DNA from: an uncultured Lachnospiraceae bacterium
GTDB lineage: Bacteria > Bacillota > Clostridia > Lachnospirales > Lachnospiraceae
Direction: 5' to 3'
Length of the DNA: 8,467 nt
Assembly (NCBI GenBank): GCA_902766845.1
Contig: CACXFD010000038.1
Span: 1-8,467, forward strand
Position 1 is the first letter of the stretch, and every line of letters starts with the position of its first letter. The notes beneath the pieces were generated by a model that was not told where the DNA came from, did not search any database, and saw nothing but the letters and a program-made list of their open reading frames with translations. Below, in pieces: positions 1 through 6,118 of this stretch. The translations under genes and the position numbers were made by a program.

Positions 1-170
1 CCGAGAAGGTGGAGTATGACCTGATGAAGGTCCTCCCGAAGGAGAACTGGATCCGCTACAACATCCAGATCATCATGCTGGGCCGTGAGATCTGCCGGTC
101 GCAGCGCCCCCGCTGCGGCGAATGCTTCCTGTCGGACCTGTGCCCGGCCCGCGGGAAGGAGACCCGGTAA
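1..170 (+). CDS. nth: Endonuclease III, C-terminal end (partial)
   Basis: Only the last 55 codons are in the window, reading from base 3 to the TAA at 168-170. Endonuclease III is a DNA glycosylase/AP lyase that removes oxidised pyrimidines in base excision repair. The visible part ends in four cysteines spaced C-X6-C-X2-C-X5-C (visible residues 31, 38, 41 and 47), the characteristic 4Fe-4S cluster loop of the Nth family. The preceding stretch with a Leu-Pro-Lys-Glu-Asn-Trp segment and a Gly-Arg-Glu-Ile-Cys run fits the helix leading into that loop. The helix-hairpin-helix and the catalytic Lys/Asp lie upstream and cannot be checked. MutY shares a similar cluster, but it carries a further C-terminal domain after it, whereas this protein stops 8 residues after the last cysteine, which favours Nth. 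Confidence 0.9.
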   Translation, partial: EKVEYDLMKVLPKENWIRYNIQIIMLGREICRSQRPRCGECFLSDLCPARGKETR

Positions 171-207
171 GGCCGCGGCGCGGCCGGCCGGGGAATTGTT
201 TCAATTC
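171..207. repeat. Two short inverted repeats after nth
   Basis: Immediately after the nth stop, GGCCGC (171-176) can pair with GCGGCC (180-185) across a 3-base loop. A second perfect repeat, GAATTG (193-198) with CAATTC (202-207), follows with a TTT loop. Neither is followed by a clear T-run, so they are weak candidates for the end of the nth transcript. They could also be 3' stabilising structures. Confidence 0.4.
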
Positions 208-250
208 TGTTAAAACACGGATTCCGTCACAAAAATGTAAGATTTTCGGA

Positions 251-279
251 TTGCACTTCCCGAACACTGCTGATAAAAT
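251..279 (+). promoter_or_regulatory. Sigma-A-type promoter of the VanW-domain gene
   Basis: A -35 TTGCAC (251-256) and a -10 TAAAAT (274-279) are separated by exactly 17 bases. A TG at 271-272 gives an extended -10. The start of transcription would fall near 286, about 60 bases before the ATG. The stretch is AT-rich compared with the flanking genes. Confidence 0.75.
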
Positions 280-300
280 GTAGTTGTATCGGTATGCTTT

Positions 301-320
301 GACCACTAGATATGGTGGTC
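301..320. promoter_or_regulatory. Dyad in the VanW-gene leader, possible operator or hairpin
   Basis: GACCAC (301-306) and GTGGTC (315-320) form a perfect inverted repeat around an 8-base centre. It lies about 15 to 35 bases downstream of the predicted transcription start and 10 bases upstream of the ribosome binding site (AAAAGGAG, 331-338). It could be a repressor site acting as a roadblock, or an RNA hairpin. The T-containing stretch after it (321-330) is too broken for a convincing terminator. Confidence 0.45.
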
Positions 321-344
321 TTTCGTTTATAAAAGGAGTCGATC

Positions 345-1790
345 ATGAAGATCAGATACGGACTGGCCTGCCTGGCGCTGGCGGCCGGGATCGCGCTGGC
401 GTCCCCGCTGACCGCGCAGGCCGGAAAGATTCCCGAAGAAGAACTGAAGATCGCGGAAGGCGTATACGCCGAGAACGTGGCGCTCGGAGGCCTGACGGAG
501 CAGGAGGCCCTGACCCGGCTGGAGGAGGAGTTCAACGCCCAGAAGAGCAAGTCCCTGATCGTGGACGTGAACGGGGAGCAGGCTTCGGTCACGCTCGGGG
601 AGCTGGGGCTCACCTGGAAGAACCCGGAGATCGCGCAGGAGGCCGCTCTGCTCGGACGCGGCGGATCGGTGGTCACGCGGTATAAGGCCATGGAGCAGCT
701 GCGTCATGAGACGCGGGAGCTGAACCTGATCCTGTCGCTGGATGAGGCCGCGCTGGACCGCTTCATCAGCACGCAGGTGGAGGCTTTCAATAAAGAACCG
801 GTGGAACCGGCCTTGAAGCGCCGGGACGGCGCGTTCACGATCAGCGACAGCCATACCGGCATGTCGGTGAACGTGGAGAAGACAAGGCGGGACATCGTGT
901 TCGCGGTGCTGGAGCCCTGGGAGAAGGACACGCTCACCGTGAACGCCACCGTAGAGGTCACGCAGCCCGTGCATGACGGGGCTCTGCTCTATCAGGTGAC
1001 AGACCGCATCGGCACCTGCACCACGGTCATGTCCAACATGGGAAATAAGAACCGTGTGCATAACGTGACGCTCGGCAGCAAGAACGCGAACGGCACCATC
1101 GTCTGGCCCGGCGAGGAGGTCTCCTGGAGCGAGATCCTGGGGCCACGCAATGAAGAGAACGGCTGGGCCGTGGCCGCGGAATACGTGAACGGCGGCTCCA
1201 AGGAGGATTACGGCGGAGGCATCTGCCAGACCGCCACCACGATGTACGGGGCCCTGCTGGACGCGGAGGTCAAGGTCACCGAGCGCTGGCCGCATTCGCG
1301 CGTGATCTGGTACGCGCCGATGGCCCAGGACGCGGCGATGTCCGGCACCTATAAGGACCTGAAGTTCCGCAACGATTTCGACGTTCCGATCTACCTCGAA
1401 TGCTACGTGTCGGGGAACAAGGTCGTCTACAACATCTACGGCAAGGAGACGCGGCCGTCCAACCGCCGCGTGGAATATGTTTCCGAAGTCCTTTCGGAGA
1501 CGGATCCGGGCTACAAGGACGTGCCGGATCCGAGCATGCTGATCGGCACCAGCCGCGTCACCACCAAAGCGTATCCGGCCGTCAAGGCCACGCTGACCAA
1601 GAACGTCTACATGGACGGAAAGCTGGTGGAGAGCACGCTGCTGCATACGGACAACTACAAGGCCCTGCAGGGCGTGCGCGCTGTGGGGACCAAGCAGCCG
1701 GAGCCCGAACCCGAGCCCGAGACGCAGGCGCCCAAGGAGACTTCGGAGAGCAGGGAGACCAAGGCGTCTTCCGAGAATGACGGAGACTGA
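345..1790 (+). CDS. Exported VanW-domain protein with G5-like C-terminal region
   Basis: A 481-residue protein predicted to be secreted. It has an N-terminal Sec signal peptide of about 26 residues (Lys/Arg start, hydrophobic core, Ala-Gln-Ala before the likely cleavage point). Residues about 37-60 show the Gly-Val-x-x-Glu-Asn-Val-x-Leu-Gly-Gly-Leu-Thr pattern typical of Firmicutes VanW/YoaR-like proteins. Residues about 65-200 fit a peptidoglycan-binding-4-type domain. The VanW domain covers about 221-365, with a Cys-Thr-Thr motif (225-227), GGGICQ at 290-295 and the His-Ser pair at 317-318. Residues about 373-450 resemble a G5-type domain, ending in GTK. The tail (452-481) is Pro/Glu-rich, then acidic, with no LPXTG anchor. 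The ATG at 345 follows AAAAGGAG by 6 bases. VanW was named from vancomycin-resistance clusters, but its biochemical role is not established. No van genes are nearby, so a general envelope role is more likely than resistance. Confidence 0.88.
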   Translation: MKIRYGLACLALAAGIALASPLTAQAGKIPEEELKIAEGVYAENVALGGLTEQEALTRLEEEFNAQKSKSLIVDVNGEQASVTLGELGLTWKNPEIAQEAALLGRGGSVVTRYKAMEQLRHETRELNLILSLDEAALDRFISTQVEAFNKEPVEPALKRRDGAFTISDSHTGMSVNVEKTRRDIVFAVLEPWEKDTLTVNATVEVTQPVHDGALLYQVTDRIGTCTTVMSNMGNKNRVHNVTLGSKNANGTIVWPGEEVSWSEILGPRNEENGWAVAAEYVNGGSKEDYGGGICQTATTMYGALLDAEVKVTERWPHSRVIWYAPMAQDAAMSGTYKDLKFRNDFDVPIYLECYVSGNKVVYNIYGKETRPSNRRVEYVSEVLSETDPGYKDVPDPSMLIGTSRVTTKAYPAVKATLTKNVYMDGKLVESTLLHTDNYKALQGVRAVGTKQPEPEPEPETQAPKETSESRETKASSENDGD

Positions 1791-1891
1791 CGGCTGCCGC
1801 GCCGGAAAAATGCTGCGGATCCGTAACGCGGCCGGACGGCCGGGAAAAGAGCCTGTGCCGCCGCAGCCCCTCACCGGGCAAGACAGGAACT

Positions 1892-1926
1892 GCCGGAAGG
1901 AGCAGCGCTTCTTCCGGCGTTCGTTC
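1892..1926 (+). terminator. Hairpin after the VanW-domain gene, likely terminator
   Basis: Bases 1892-1903 pair with 1907-1918: twelve pairs including one G-U wobble (1900 with 1910), closed by a 3-base loop. The outer eight pairs (GCCGGAAG with CTTCCGGC) are perfect. The stretch after it is only moderately T-rich (GTTCGTTCAT), so termination may be partial. If it leaks, the regulator gene at 1957 could be transcribed from the upstream promoter. Confidence 0.5.
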
Positions 1927-1956
1927 ATCCTATGACCAGAAAAAGGGAGGTCCCCG

Positions 1957-2460
1957 ATGGCAGAACTGAGTGATAAGAGCAAGGCCCAGATCCTTGAGAT
2001 CCTGGAGAAAGACAGCCGCACGAGCGCGGCCGATATCGGCATCATGCTCGGCATCGGAGAAGAAGAGGCGGCCGCCCAGATCCGCGCGATGGAAGAAGAG
2101 GGCGTGATCTGCGGCTATCATACGCTCGTGAACTGGGAGAAGATCTCGGAAGAGAAGGTCGTCGCTCTGATCGAAGTGCGCGTGACGCCCCAGCGCGACA
2201 TGGGCTTCGACAAGCTCGCGGAGCGCATCTACCAGTACGAGGAGGTCCAGGCCGTTTACCTGATGAGCGGCGCGTACGACTTCACGGTCATCATCGAGGG
2301 CCGCAGCATGAAGAGCGTCGCGCAGTTCGTATCGTCCAAGCTCGCGACCATCGACGGCGTGCTCTCCACGGCCACGCACTTCATCCTGAAGACATATAAG
2401 GACGAAGGCATGGTCATGCTCGAAAAAGAGAAAGACGAAAGGATCCAGGTGATGCCATGA
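1957..2460 (+). CDS. Lrp/AsnC-family transcriptional regulator (AlaR-like)
   Basis: A 167-residue regulator with the normal Lrp/AsnC layout. A winged helix-turn-helix occupies about residues 5-52, followed by a linker (Gly-Tyr-His-Thr-Leu-Val-Asn-Trp, 53-60), then the RAM ligand-binding and oligomerisation domain at about 68-145. Family members typically form octamers and sense amino acids. The ATG is placed by AGGGAGGT (1944-1951), 5 bases upstream. Its stop overlaps the next start in an ATGA (2457-2460), so it is translationally coupled to the aminotransferase. The same pairing, Lrp-type regulator then class I aminotransferase, is known as alaR-alaT (yugG-yugH) in B. subtilis, where it serves alanine synthesis. 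By analogy this protein likely controls its own operon. The presumed recognition helix (34-48) is acidic, with E35-E36-E37 and E46-E47-E48 and only one Arg, unlike E. coli Lrp. No convincing promoter was found directly upstream. Confidence 0.9.
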   Translation: MAELSDKSKAQILEILEKDSRTSAADIGIMLGIGEEEAAAQIRAMEEEGVICGYHTLVNWEKISEEKVVALIEVRVTPQRDMGFDKLAERIYQYEEVQAVYLMSGAYDFTVIIEGRSMKSVAQFVSSKLATIDGVLSTATHFILKTYKDEGMVMLEKEKDERIQVMP

Positions 2461-3635
2461 GAGATCCGCTGTCCCGCCAGGTGCAGCAGCTGAAGCCGTC
2501 GGGGATCCGCAAGTTCTTCGACATCGTCAGCGAGATGCCGGACGCGGTGTCACTGGGCGTGGGCGAACCGGATTTCGCGACGCCCTGGCCTATCCGCGAG
2601 GCCGGCATCCATTCACTGGAACTGGCTCATACCCATTATACGTCCAACGCCGGCCTGCAGGAGCTCAAGACCGAGATCGCGCGGTACTTAAAGCGCCGCA
2701 TCGGCGTGTCCTACGATGACCGTTCCGAGATCTTCGTGACGGTCGGCGGGTCGGAAGCCATCGACCTGGCGCTGCGCGCGATGCTGGATCCCGGGGACGA
2801 GGTCCTGATCCCGCAGCCCAGCTACGTCTCCTACGAGCCCTGTACCAGGCTGGCCGGCGGAGCGCCGGTCATCATCGAGCTGCAGGAGAAGGATGAGTTC
2901 CGGCTGACCGCGGCGCAGATCGACGCGGCCGCCACGGAGCGCACCAAGATCCTGGTCCTGCCGTTCCCGAACAATCCGACCGGCTCCGTGCTGCGCCGGG
3001 AAGACCTGGAACAGATCGCGGAGGCGGTGATCCGCCACGACCTGTACGTGATCTCAGATGAGATCTATTCCGAACTGACTTACGGCGAGACCGAGCATGT
3101 GTCCATCGCGTCCCTGCCCGGCATGCAGGAGCGCACGGTCCTGATCAACGGCTTTTCGAAAGCCTACGCGATGACCGGCTGGCGCATGGGCTACGCGGCC
3201 GCGCCCGAGCGCATCCTGAAGCAGATGGTGAAGATCCACCAGTACGCGATCATGTGCGCCCCCACGACCAGCCAGTACGCGGGCGTGGAGGCCATGAGGA
3301 GCGGCGATGCCGACGTCGCGCGCATGCGCGCCTCGTATGACCAGCGCCGGCGCTACGTCCTGCACGAGCTGCATGACATGGGTCTGCCGTGCTTCGAGCC
3401 GATGGGCGCGTTCTACGTGTTTCCGAACATCTCGCGCTTCGGCATGACCAGCGAAGACTTCGCGACGAAGCTCCTCTATCAGGAGAAGGTCGCGGTGGTG
3501 CCCGGCACCGCCTTCGGCGACTGCGGCGAAGGCTTCATCCGCATCTCCTACGCGTACTCGCTCGAGAACCTGAAGAAGGCGCTCGGGCGCGTGAGGAAGT
3601 TCGTGGAGAAGCTGGACGGGAAGACGGAAGCATAA
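2457..3635 (+). CDS. Class I PLP-dependent aminotransferase (AlaT-like)
   Basis: A 392-residue fold-type I aminotransferase, of usual length for the family. It moves an amino group between an amino acid and a 2-oxo acid using pyridoxal phosphate, in the cytoplasm. The diagnostic positions are present: N173 in the Asn-Pro-Thr-Gly motif, D201 and Y204 in the Ser-Asp-Glu-Ile-Tyr motif, the PLP lysine K235 in a Phe-Ser-Lys-Ala-Tyr-Ala-Met-Thr-Gly-Trp-Arg-Met-Gly-Tyr block, and the substrate-carboxylate arginine R362 in Phe-Ile-Arg-Ile-Ser. The N-terminal region carries the Gly-Val-Gly-Glu-Pro-Asp-Phe motif. The start overlaps the regulator stop by 4 bases. The regulator partner suggests an alanine transaminase, as for B. 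subtilis AlaT, but aromatic or aspartate specificity cannot be excluded from sequence alone. Confidence 0.93.
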   Translation: MRDPLSRQVQQLKPSGIRKFFDIVSEMPDAVSLGVGEPDFATPWPIREAGIHSLELAHTHYTSNAGLQELKTEIARYLKRRIGVSYDDRSEIFVTVGGSEAIDLALRAMLDPGDEVLIPQPSYVSYEPCTRLAGGAPVIIELQEKDEFRLTAAQIDAAATERTKILVLPFPNNPTGSVLRREDLEQIAEAVIRHDLYVISDEIYSELTYGETEHVSIASLPGMQERTVLINGFSKAYAMTGWRMGYAAAPERILKQMVKIHQYAIMCAPTTSQYAGVEAMRSGDADVARMRASYDQRRRYVLHELHDMGLPCFEPMGAFYVFPNISRFGMTSEDFATKLLYQEKVAVVPGTAFGDCGEGFIRISYAYSLENLKKALGRVRKFVEKLDGKTEA

Positions 3636-3657
3636 ACAAAGAAAACTGATGACATGA

Positions 3658-3683
3658 CCGGTGACTGCCGGACAGGTCACCGG
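3658..3683. repeat. Inverted repeat after the aminotransferase gene
   Basis: CCGGTGAC (3658-3665) and GTCACCGG (3676-3683) are perfect complements around a 10-base loop. There is no T-run after it. It sits 15 bases before the true terminator hairpin, so it may protect the 3' end of the transcript or bind a protein. Confidence 0.5.
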
Positions 3684-3697
3684 GATACGGAAACTGT

Positions 3698-3737
3698 GCC
3701 GTAAGCGGGATCGATCGCTTACGGCGCTGTTTGTTTA
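3698..3737 (+). terminator. Rho-independent terminator of the regulator-aminotransferase operon
   Basis: GCCGTAAGCG (3698-3707) pairs perfectly with CGCTTACGGC (3716-3725) across an 8-base loop. A T-rich stretch with two TTT runs follows (3729-3737). This closes the operon before the next promoter. Confidence 0.85.
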
Positions 3738-3756
3738 TGGGATATCATATATGTGA

Positions 3757-3785
3757 TTGCCGATTCGGCGCAGGCCTGCTACAAT
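3757..3785 (+). promoter_or_regulatory. Promoter of the lipoprotein desulfurase-like gene
   Basis: A -35 TTGCCG (3757-3762) and a -10 TACAAT (3780-3785) have a 17-base spacer, with TGC just before the -10 (extended -10). The transcription start would be near 3792, leaving a leader of about 96 bases. The position matters for start choice, because an in-frame ATG at 3753 lies upstream of this promoter and cannot be used. Confidence 0.75.
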
Positions 3786-3887
3786 GGAAACGAGGTGAGT
3801 AAAAACGCACCCGCTCTTTATAAAAGCGTTACCCCGGCAGTCCCGTATCAAGTTCGCGCGTCCCACCATAAAACGGAGGAAAAAGAC

Positions 3888-5417
3888 ATGAAAAAGAGAC
3901 TGTGCCTGCTGCTGGCCCTGTGCCTGACCATGACATCCCTGGCGGCTTGCTCATCCCCGGCCCCCGCACCGACCGCGGCCTCGACGGAAGCTCTGACCGA
4001 GACCCCGACCGAGGCCCCTTCGGAAGCTCCGACCGAGGCGCCGACCGAAGCGCAGGAGCCCGAAGACGAAGTCCATACGCTGGACAACATCCGTGACTAT
4101 GTCGTCGGCGTGGATGAACCGGTCGAGCTGGCCGACGGGTCCACCCGGGCCTTGATCAATTTCGACAACGCGGCGACGACACCTTCGTTCCGCCCGGTCA
4201 TGGCGGAAGTGGACAGCAAGCTGGAGATGTACGGCTCGATCGGCCGCGGCTTCTCCCAGAAATCCAACTATTCGACTGACCTTTACAACGAAACGCGCGA
4301 CAAGGTGCTGGACTTTGTCGGCGCGGACTATCCCACCTACACCTGCTTCTATGTGAACAACACGACCGACGGCCTGAACAAGCTGGCCTCCGCCCTGATC
4401 GAGACCGGGGACGAGGTCGTGCTGGCCACCCGCATGGAGCACCACGCCAACGACCTCTCCTGGAGAGAGCGCTGCAAGGTGATCTACGCGGAGGTCGACG
4501 AGCAGGGCCGCATGATCTATGAAGAGATCGAAAAGATGCTGAAGGAGAACCACGTCGACTACGTCTCCGTCACCGCGGCCTCCAACGTCACCGGCTATGT
4601 GACGGACGTGCACCGCATCGCGAAACTGGCGCATCAGTACGGGGCGAAGATCATCGTCGACGGCGCGCAGATCGTGGCGCACCGGTCCTTCTCGATGCGG
4701 GGCGAGACTCCGGAAGAGGACATCGACTTCTTCGTGTTCTCCGCGCATAAGATGTATTCGCCGTACGGCGGCGGCGCGGTCGTGGGCCTCTGGGAGGAAC
4801 TGGATCAGCATATGCCGGAATTCTACGGCGGCGGCACCGTGACCGTCGTGGGCGACTACTGGTGGGGCAACAAGCTGGCGCCCGCCCTGTACGAGGCCGG
4901 TTCGCCCAATTATCCCGGCGTGGTCGGCATGGGGAAGGCCATGGACATCCTGCAGGAGGTCGGCTTCGAGAACATCCGGGAACATGAACAGAAGCTGATC
5001 CGGAAGATGATCGACGGCCTGCTGCAGTTCGAGAACGTCACGGTCTACGGCGATACCGAGAACATCTCGGACCGTGTCGGCGTCGTCACGTTCAACTTCA
5101 GCGACGTCAATTCCCACCTGCTCGCGGAGCATCTGGCCAACGACTGCGGCATCGCCACGCGGCGCGGCCTGTTCTGCGCGCATCCGTACTGCTGGCGGCT
5201 CCTGGGCGTGCCGGACGATGCCGTGATGGGGTACGAGAGCTGTGAGGGCCCGTACACGCCCGGCATGATCCGCGTCAGTTTCGGCATCTACAATACCGAG
5301 GAGGAAGTGGACGAGTTTTTGAAGCTCCTGCCCACGGCGATCGAGAACGCCAAGAAAGAGCAGGAAGAGCACAACAACAGTCAGATGATCGTCCGGCCGA
5401 TCGATCCGGCGTTCTGA
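3888..5417 (+). CDS. Predicted lipoprotein with cysteine-desulfurase-like (class V aminotransferase) domain
   Basis: A 509-residue protein starting at ATG 3888, 7 bases after GGAGGA (3875-3880). Residues 1-20 form a lipoprotein signal peptide with lipobox Leu18-Ala19-Ala20-Cys21. Residues 22-64 are a Thr/Glu/Ala/Pro linker. From about 68 it is a fold-type I PLP enzyme of the class V/SufS-CsdA group: DNAATT at 93-98, the His185-His186 pair in a Met-Glu-His-His motif (PLP stacking), D258 and Q261 in Val-Asp-Gly-Ala-Gln, the PLP lysine K288 in Ser-Ala-His-Lys, and R462 in Ile-Arg-Val-Ser. C430 sits in Arg-x-Gly-x-x-Cys-Ala-x-Pro, the place of the persulfide cysteine of group II desulfurases. Known relatives are cytoplasmic and mobilise sulfur from cysteine. 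Here the signal predicts attachment outside the membrane. No SufU/SufE partner or other suf gene is adjacent. It has its own promoter and terminator. Substrate is unproven: cysteine, selenocysteine or another amino compound are possible. Confidence 0.88.
   Translation: MKKRLCLLLALCLTMTSLAACSSPAPAPTAASTEALTETPTEAPSEAPTEAPTEAQEPEDEVHTLDNIRDYVVGVDEPVELADGSTRALINFDNAATTPSFRPVMAEVDSKLEMYGSIGRGFSQKSNYSTDLYNETRDKVLDFVGADYPTYTCFYVNNTTDGLNKLASALIETGDEVVLATRMEHHANDLSWRERCKVIYAEVDEQGRMIYEEIEKMLKENHVDYVSVTAASNVTGYVTDVHRIAKLAHQYGAKIIVDGAQIVAHRSFSMRGETPEEDIDFFVFSAHKMYSPYGGGAVVGLWEELDQHMPEFYGGGTVTVVGDYWWGNKLAPALYEAGSPNYPGVVGMGKAMDILQEVGFENIREHEQKLIRKMIDGLLQFENVTVYGDTENISDRVGVVTFNFSDVNSHLLAEHLANDCGIATRRGLFCAHPYCWRLLGVPDDAVMGYESCEGPYTPGMIRVSFGIYNTEEEVDEFLKLLPTAIENAKKEQEEHNNSQMIVRPIDPAF
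3996..4055 (+). repeat. 12-base coding repeats for a (T/S)EAP linker
   Basis: Five degenerate 12-base units encode Thr-Glu-Thr-Pro, Thr-Glu-Ala-Pro, Ser-Glu-Ala-Pro, Thr-Glu-Ala-Pro and Thr-Glu-Ala-Gln (residues 37-56 of the lipoprotein). Such linkers commonly space an exported domain away from the membrane. Unit number could vary between strains. Confidence 0.8.
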
Positions 5418-5442
5418 TGCTTTCCGACAGGGAAGACCAAAA

Positions 5443-5483
5443 AGCTCCGGAAGGATGATCCTTCCGGAGCTCTTTCTCTTTTA
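5443..5483. terminator. Bidirectional terminator between convergent genes
   Basis: Bases 5443-5456 are an exact complement of 5458-5471, giving a very strong GC-rich stem (in practice about 12-13 pairs with a small loop). On the plus strand a T-rich stretch follows (5472-5483), ending the lipoprotein gene. On the minus strand the A-run at 5439-5443 becomes a U-run, so the hairpin can also end the convergent gene at 5492-5974. Confidence 0.88.
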
Positions 5484-5491
5484 TGCGGTCA

Positions 5492-5974
5492 TCAGGGGAG
5501 CTCTGTCCCCAAAATGCCTTGAAGCTCTTCGATGGAGCGCTTCGGGTGCAGCATCAGACAGCCGCGGCCGGATAACGGAGAGAGACCGTACAGGAGCACC
5601 CGGTTGTCTTCCGGATGGAGCGTGGATGCGGTCAGCCGGATCCGGTGGAGGGCCGGTGTCTCCTCCGAGATCTTCAGATCGATCATATGGTCGGAGTAGA
5701 GGGTCCCCTGAAATCCGAATTCGAAGCCGAAGGCTCTTTGAAAACGCTGTGCTTTGACCCATCGAAGGACGGCGTCTTTCTGCTCCTGCGTCAGGCTCTC
5801 TGCCGGGTAGGAAACGCCGTTCACCTCGATCTCAACGGAGGCCCGGCCGGGATCCTCAAAGCCCGACAGGCGGATGGGAAGCTTATACCAGCAAAGAAAA
5901 AGCACCAGCAGGATCAGCAGTGAGATCAGGATGGTTCTTCTGCGGCCCGGACGGGCGGGATCTCCGGCAGCCAT
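5492..5974 (-). CDS. Small membrane-anchored protein of unknown function
   Basis: A 160-residue protein I do not recognise. The start at 5974 (minus strand) is chosen because AAAGGAG (complement of 5982-5988) lies 7 bases upstream; an in-frame ATG at 6034 has no such site. The N-terminus is Arg-rich (R8, R11-R13), then one hydrophobic segment spans about residues 14-30 (Ile/Leu/Val-rich, ending Cys-Trp-Tyr). By the positive-inside rule the remaining 130 residues should lie outside the membrane. That part has an alternating pattern suggestive of beta strands (Val-Glu-Ile-Glu-Val-Asn-Gly) and two likely helices, about residues 61-75 and near the C-terminus. There is no lipobox and no visible catalytic motif. 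It is monocistronic, with its own promoter and a shared terminator. Confidence 0.75.
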   Translation of the reverse strand: MAAGDPARPGRRRTILISLLILLVLFLCWYKLPIRLSGFEDPGRASVEIEVNGVSYPAESLTQEQKDAVLRWVKAQRFQRAFGFEFGFQGTLYSDHMIDLKISEETPALHRIRLTASTLHPEDNRVLLYGLSPLSGRGCLMLHPKRSIEELQGILGTELP

Positions 5975-5996
5975 GTGCGTTCTCCTTTCTCCGACA

Positions 5997-6026
5997 TGCG
6001 GTCTTTTCAAAGCGTGTTGGACCGCA
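5997..6026 (-). repeat. Hairpin in the leader of the membrane-protein gene
   Basis: TGCGGTC (5997-6003) and GACCGCA (6020-6026) are perfect complements with a 16-base loop. On the minus-strand transcript the stem ends 8 bases before the ribosome binding site. It lacks a U-run, so it is more likely a leader structure than a terminator. Confidence 0.4.
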
Positions 6027-6045
6027 AAGTGCATAAGGGATGTTT

Positions 6046-6057
6046 CCGTATGTACGG
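6046..6057. repeat. Palindrome CCGTA-TG-TACGG
   Basis: A perfect 5-2-5 palindrome lies about 20 to 30 bases downstream of the predicted start of the minus-strand transcript. The position would suit a repressor site, but so short a palindrome can occur by chance. Confidence 0.3.
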
Positions 6058-6081
6058 GATGGAGGCGTTTCCTACGATCGA

Positions 6082-6110
6082 ATCATAGCATGATGGGATG
6101 ATGGAGTCAA
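6082..6110 (-). promoter_or_regulatory. Promoter of the minus-strand membrane-protein gene
   Basis: Read on the minus strand, a -35 TTGACT (6110-6105) and a -10 TATGAT (6087-6082) are separated by 17 bases, with TGC before the -10. Transcription would start near 6076, giving a leader of about 100 bases. Its spacer contains a direct repeat of ATGATGG (plus-strand sense). Confidence 0.75.
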
Positions 6111-6118
6111 GTCTTGAC
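6106..6118. promoter_or_regulatory. Palindrome spanning two back-to-back -35 boxes
   Basis: GTCAAG (6106-6111) and CTTGAC (6113-6118) form a perfect inverted repeat around one base. It covers both divergent -35 elements, which are only 3 bases apart. Part of the symmetry follows simply from two opposed TTGAC boxes. Polymerases would compete for this site, and a protein bound here would affect both genes. Confidence 0.5.

Noticed and set aside
345..1790. Vancomycin resistance determinant
   Set aside because: VanW domains are common in ordinary Clostridia proteins, and no vanA/B-type ligase, vanH, vanX or vanRS genes are present.
1909..1936. Possible weak promoter (TTCTTC-16-TATGAC) for the Lrp-like gene
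   Set aside because: Both boxes are poor and the transcript would start almost at the ribosome binding site; the -35 also lies in the terminator stem.
327..2054. Long open frame on the minus strand opposite the VanW-domain gene
   Set aside because: It is a shadow of high-GC codon bias: Arg/Leu/Gly/His-rich, no recognisable family, and fully opposite well-supported genes.
3753..3887. Upstream in-frame ATG giving a 554-residue form of the desulfurase-like protein
   Set aside because: This ATG precedes the predicted promoter (3757-3785) and has no ribosome binding site, while ATG 3888 has GGAGGA and begins a textbook lipoprotein signal.
3951..5372. Long minus-strand open frame opposite the desulfurase-like gene
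   Set aside because: Composition is His/Val/Asp/Arg-rich with no motif, and the plus strand encodes a complete enzyme with catalytic residues.
5975..6034. Upstream ATG at 6034 for the minus-strand membrane protein
   Set aside because: It has no ribosome binding site, and the 20 added residues would place an extra non-hydrophobic stretch before the membrane segment; AAAGGAG supports the start at 5974.
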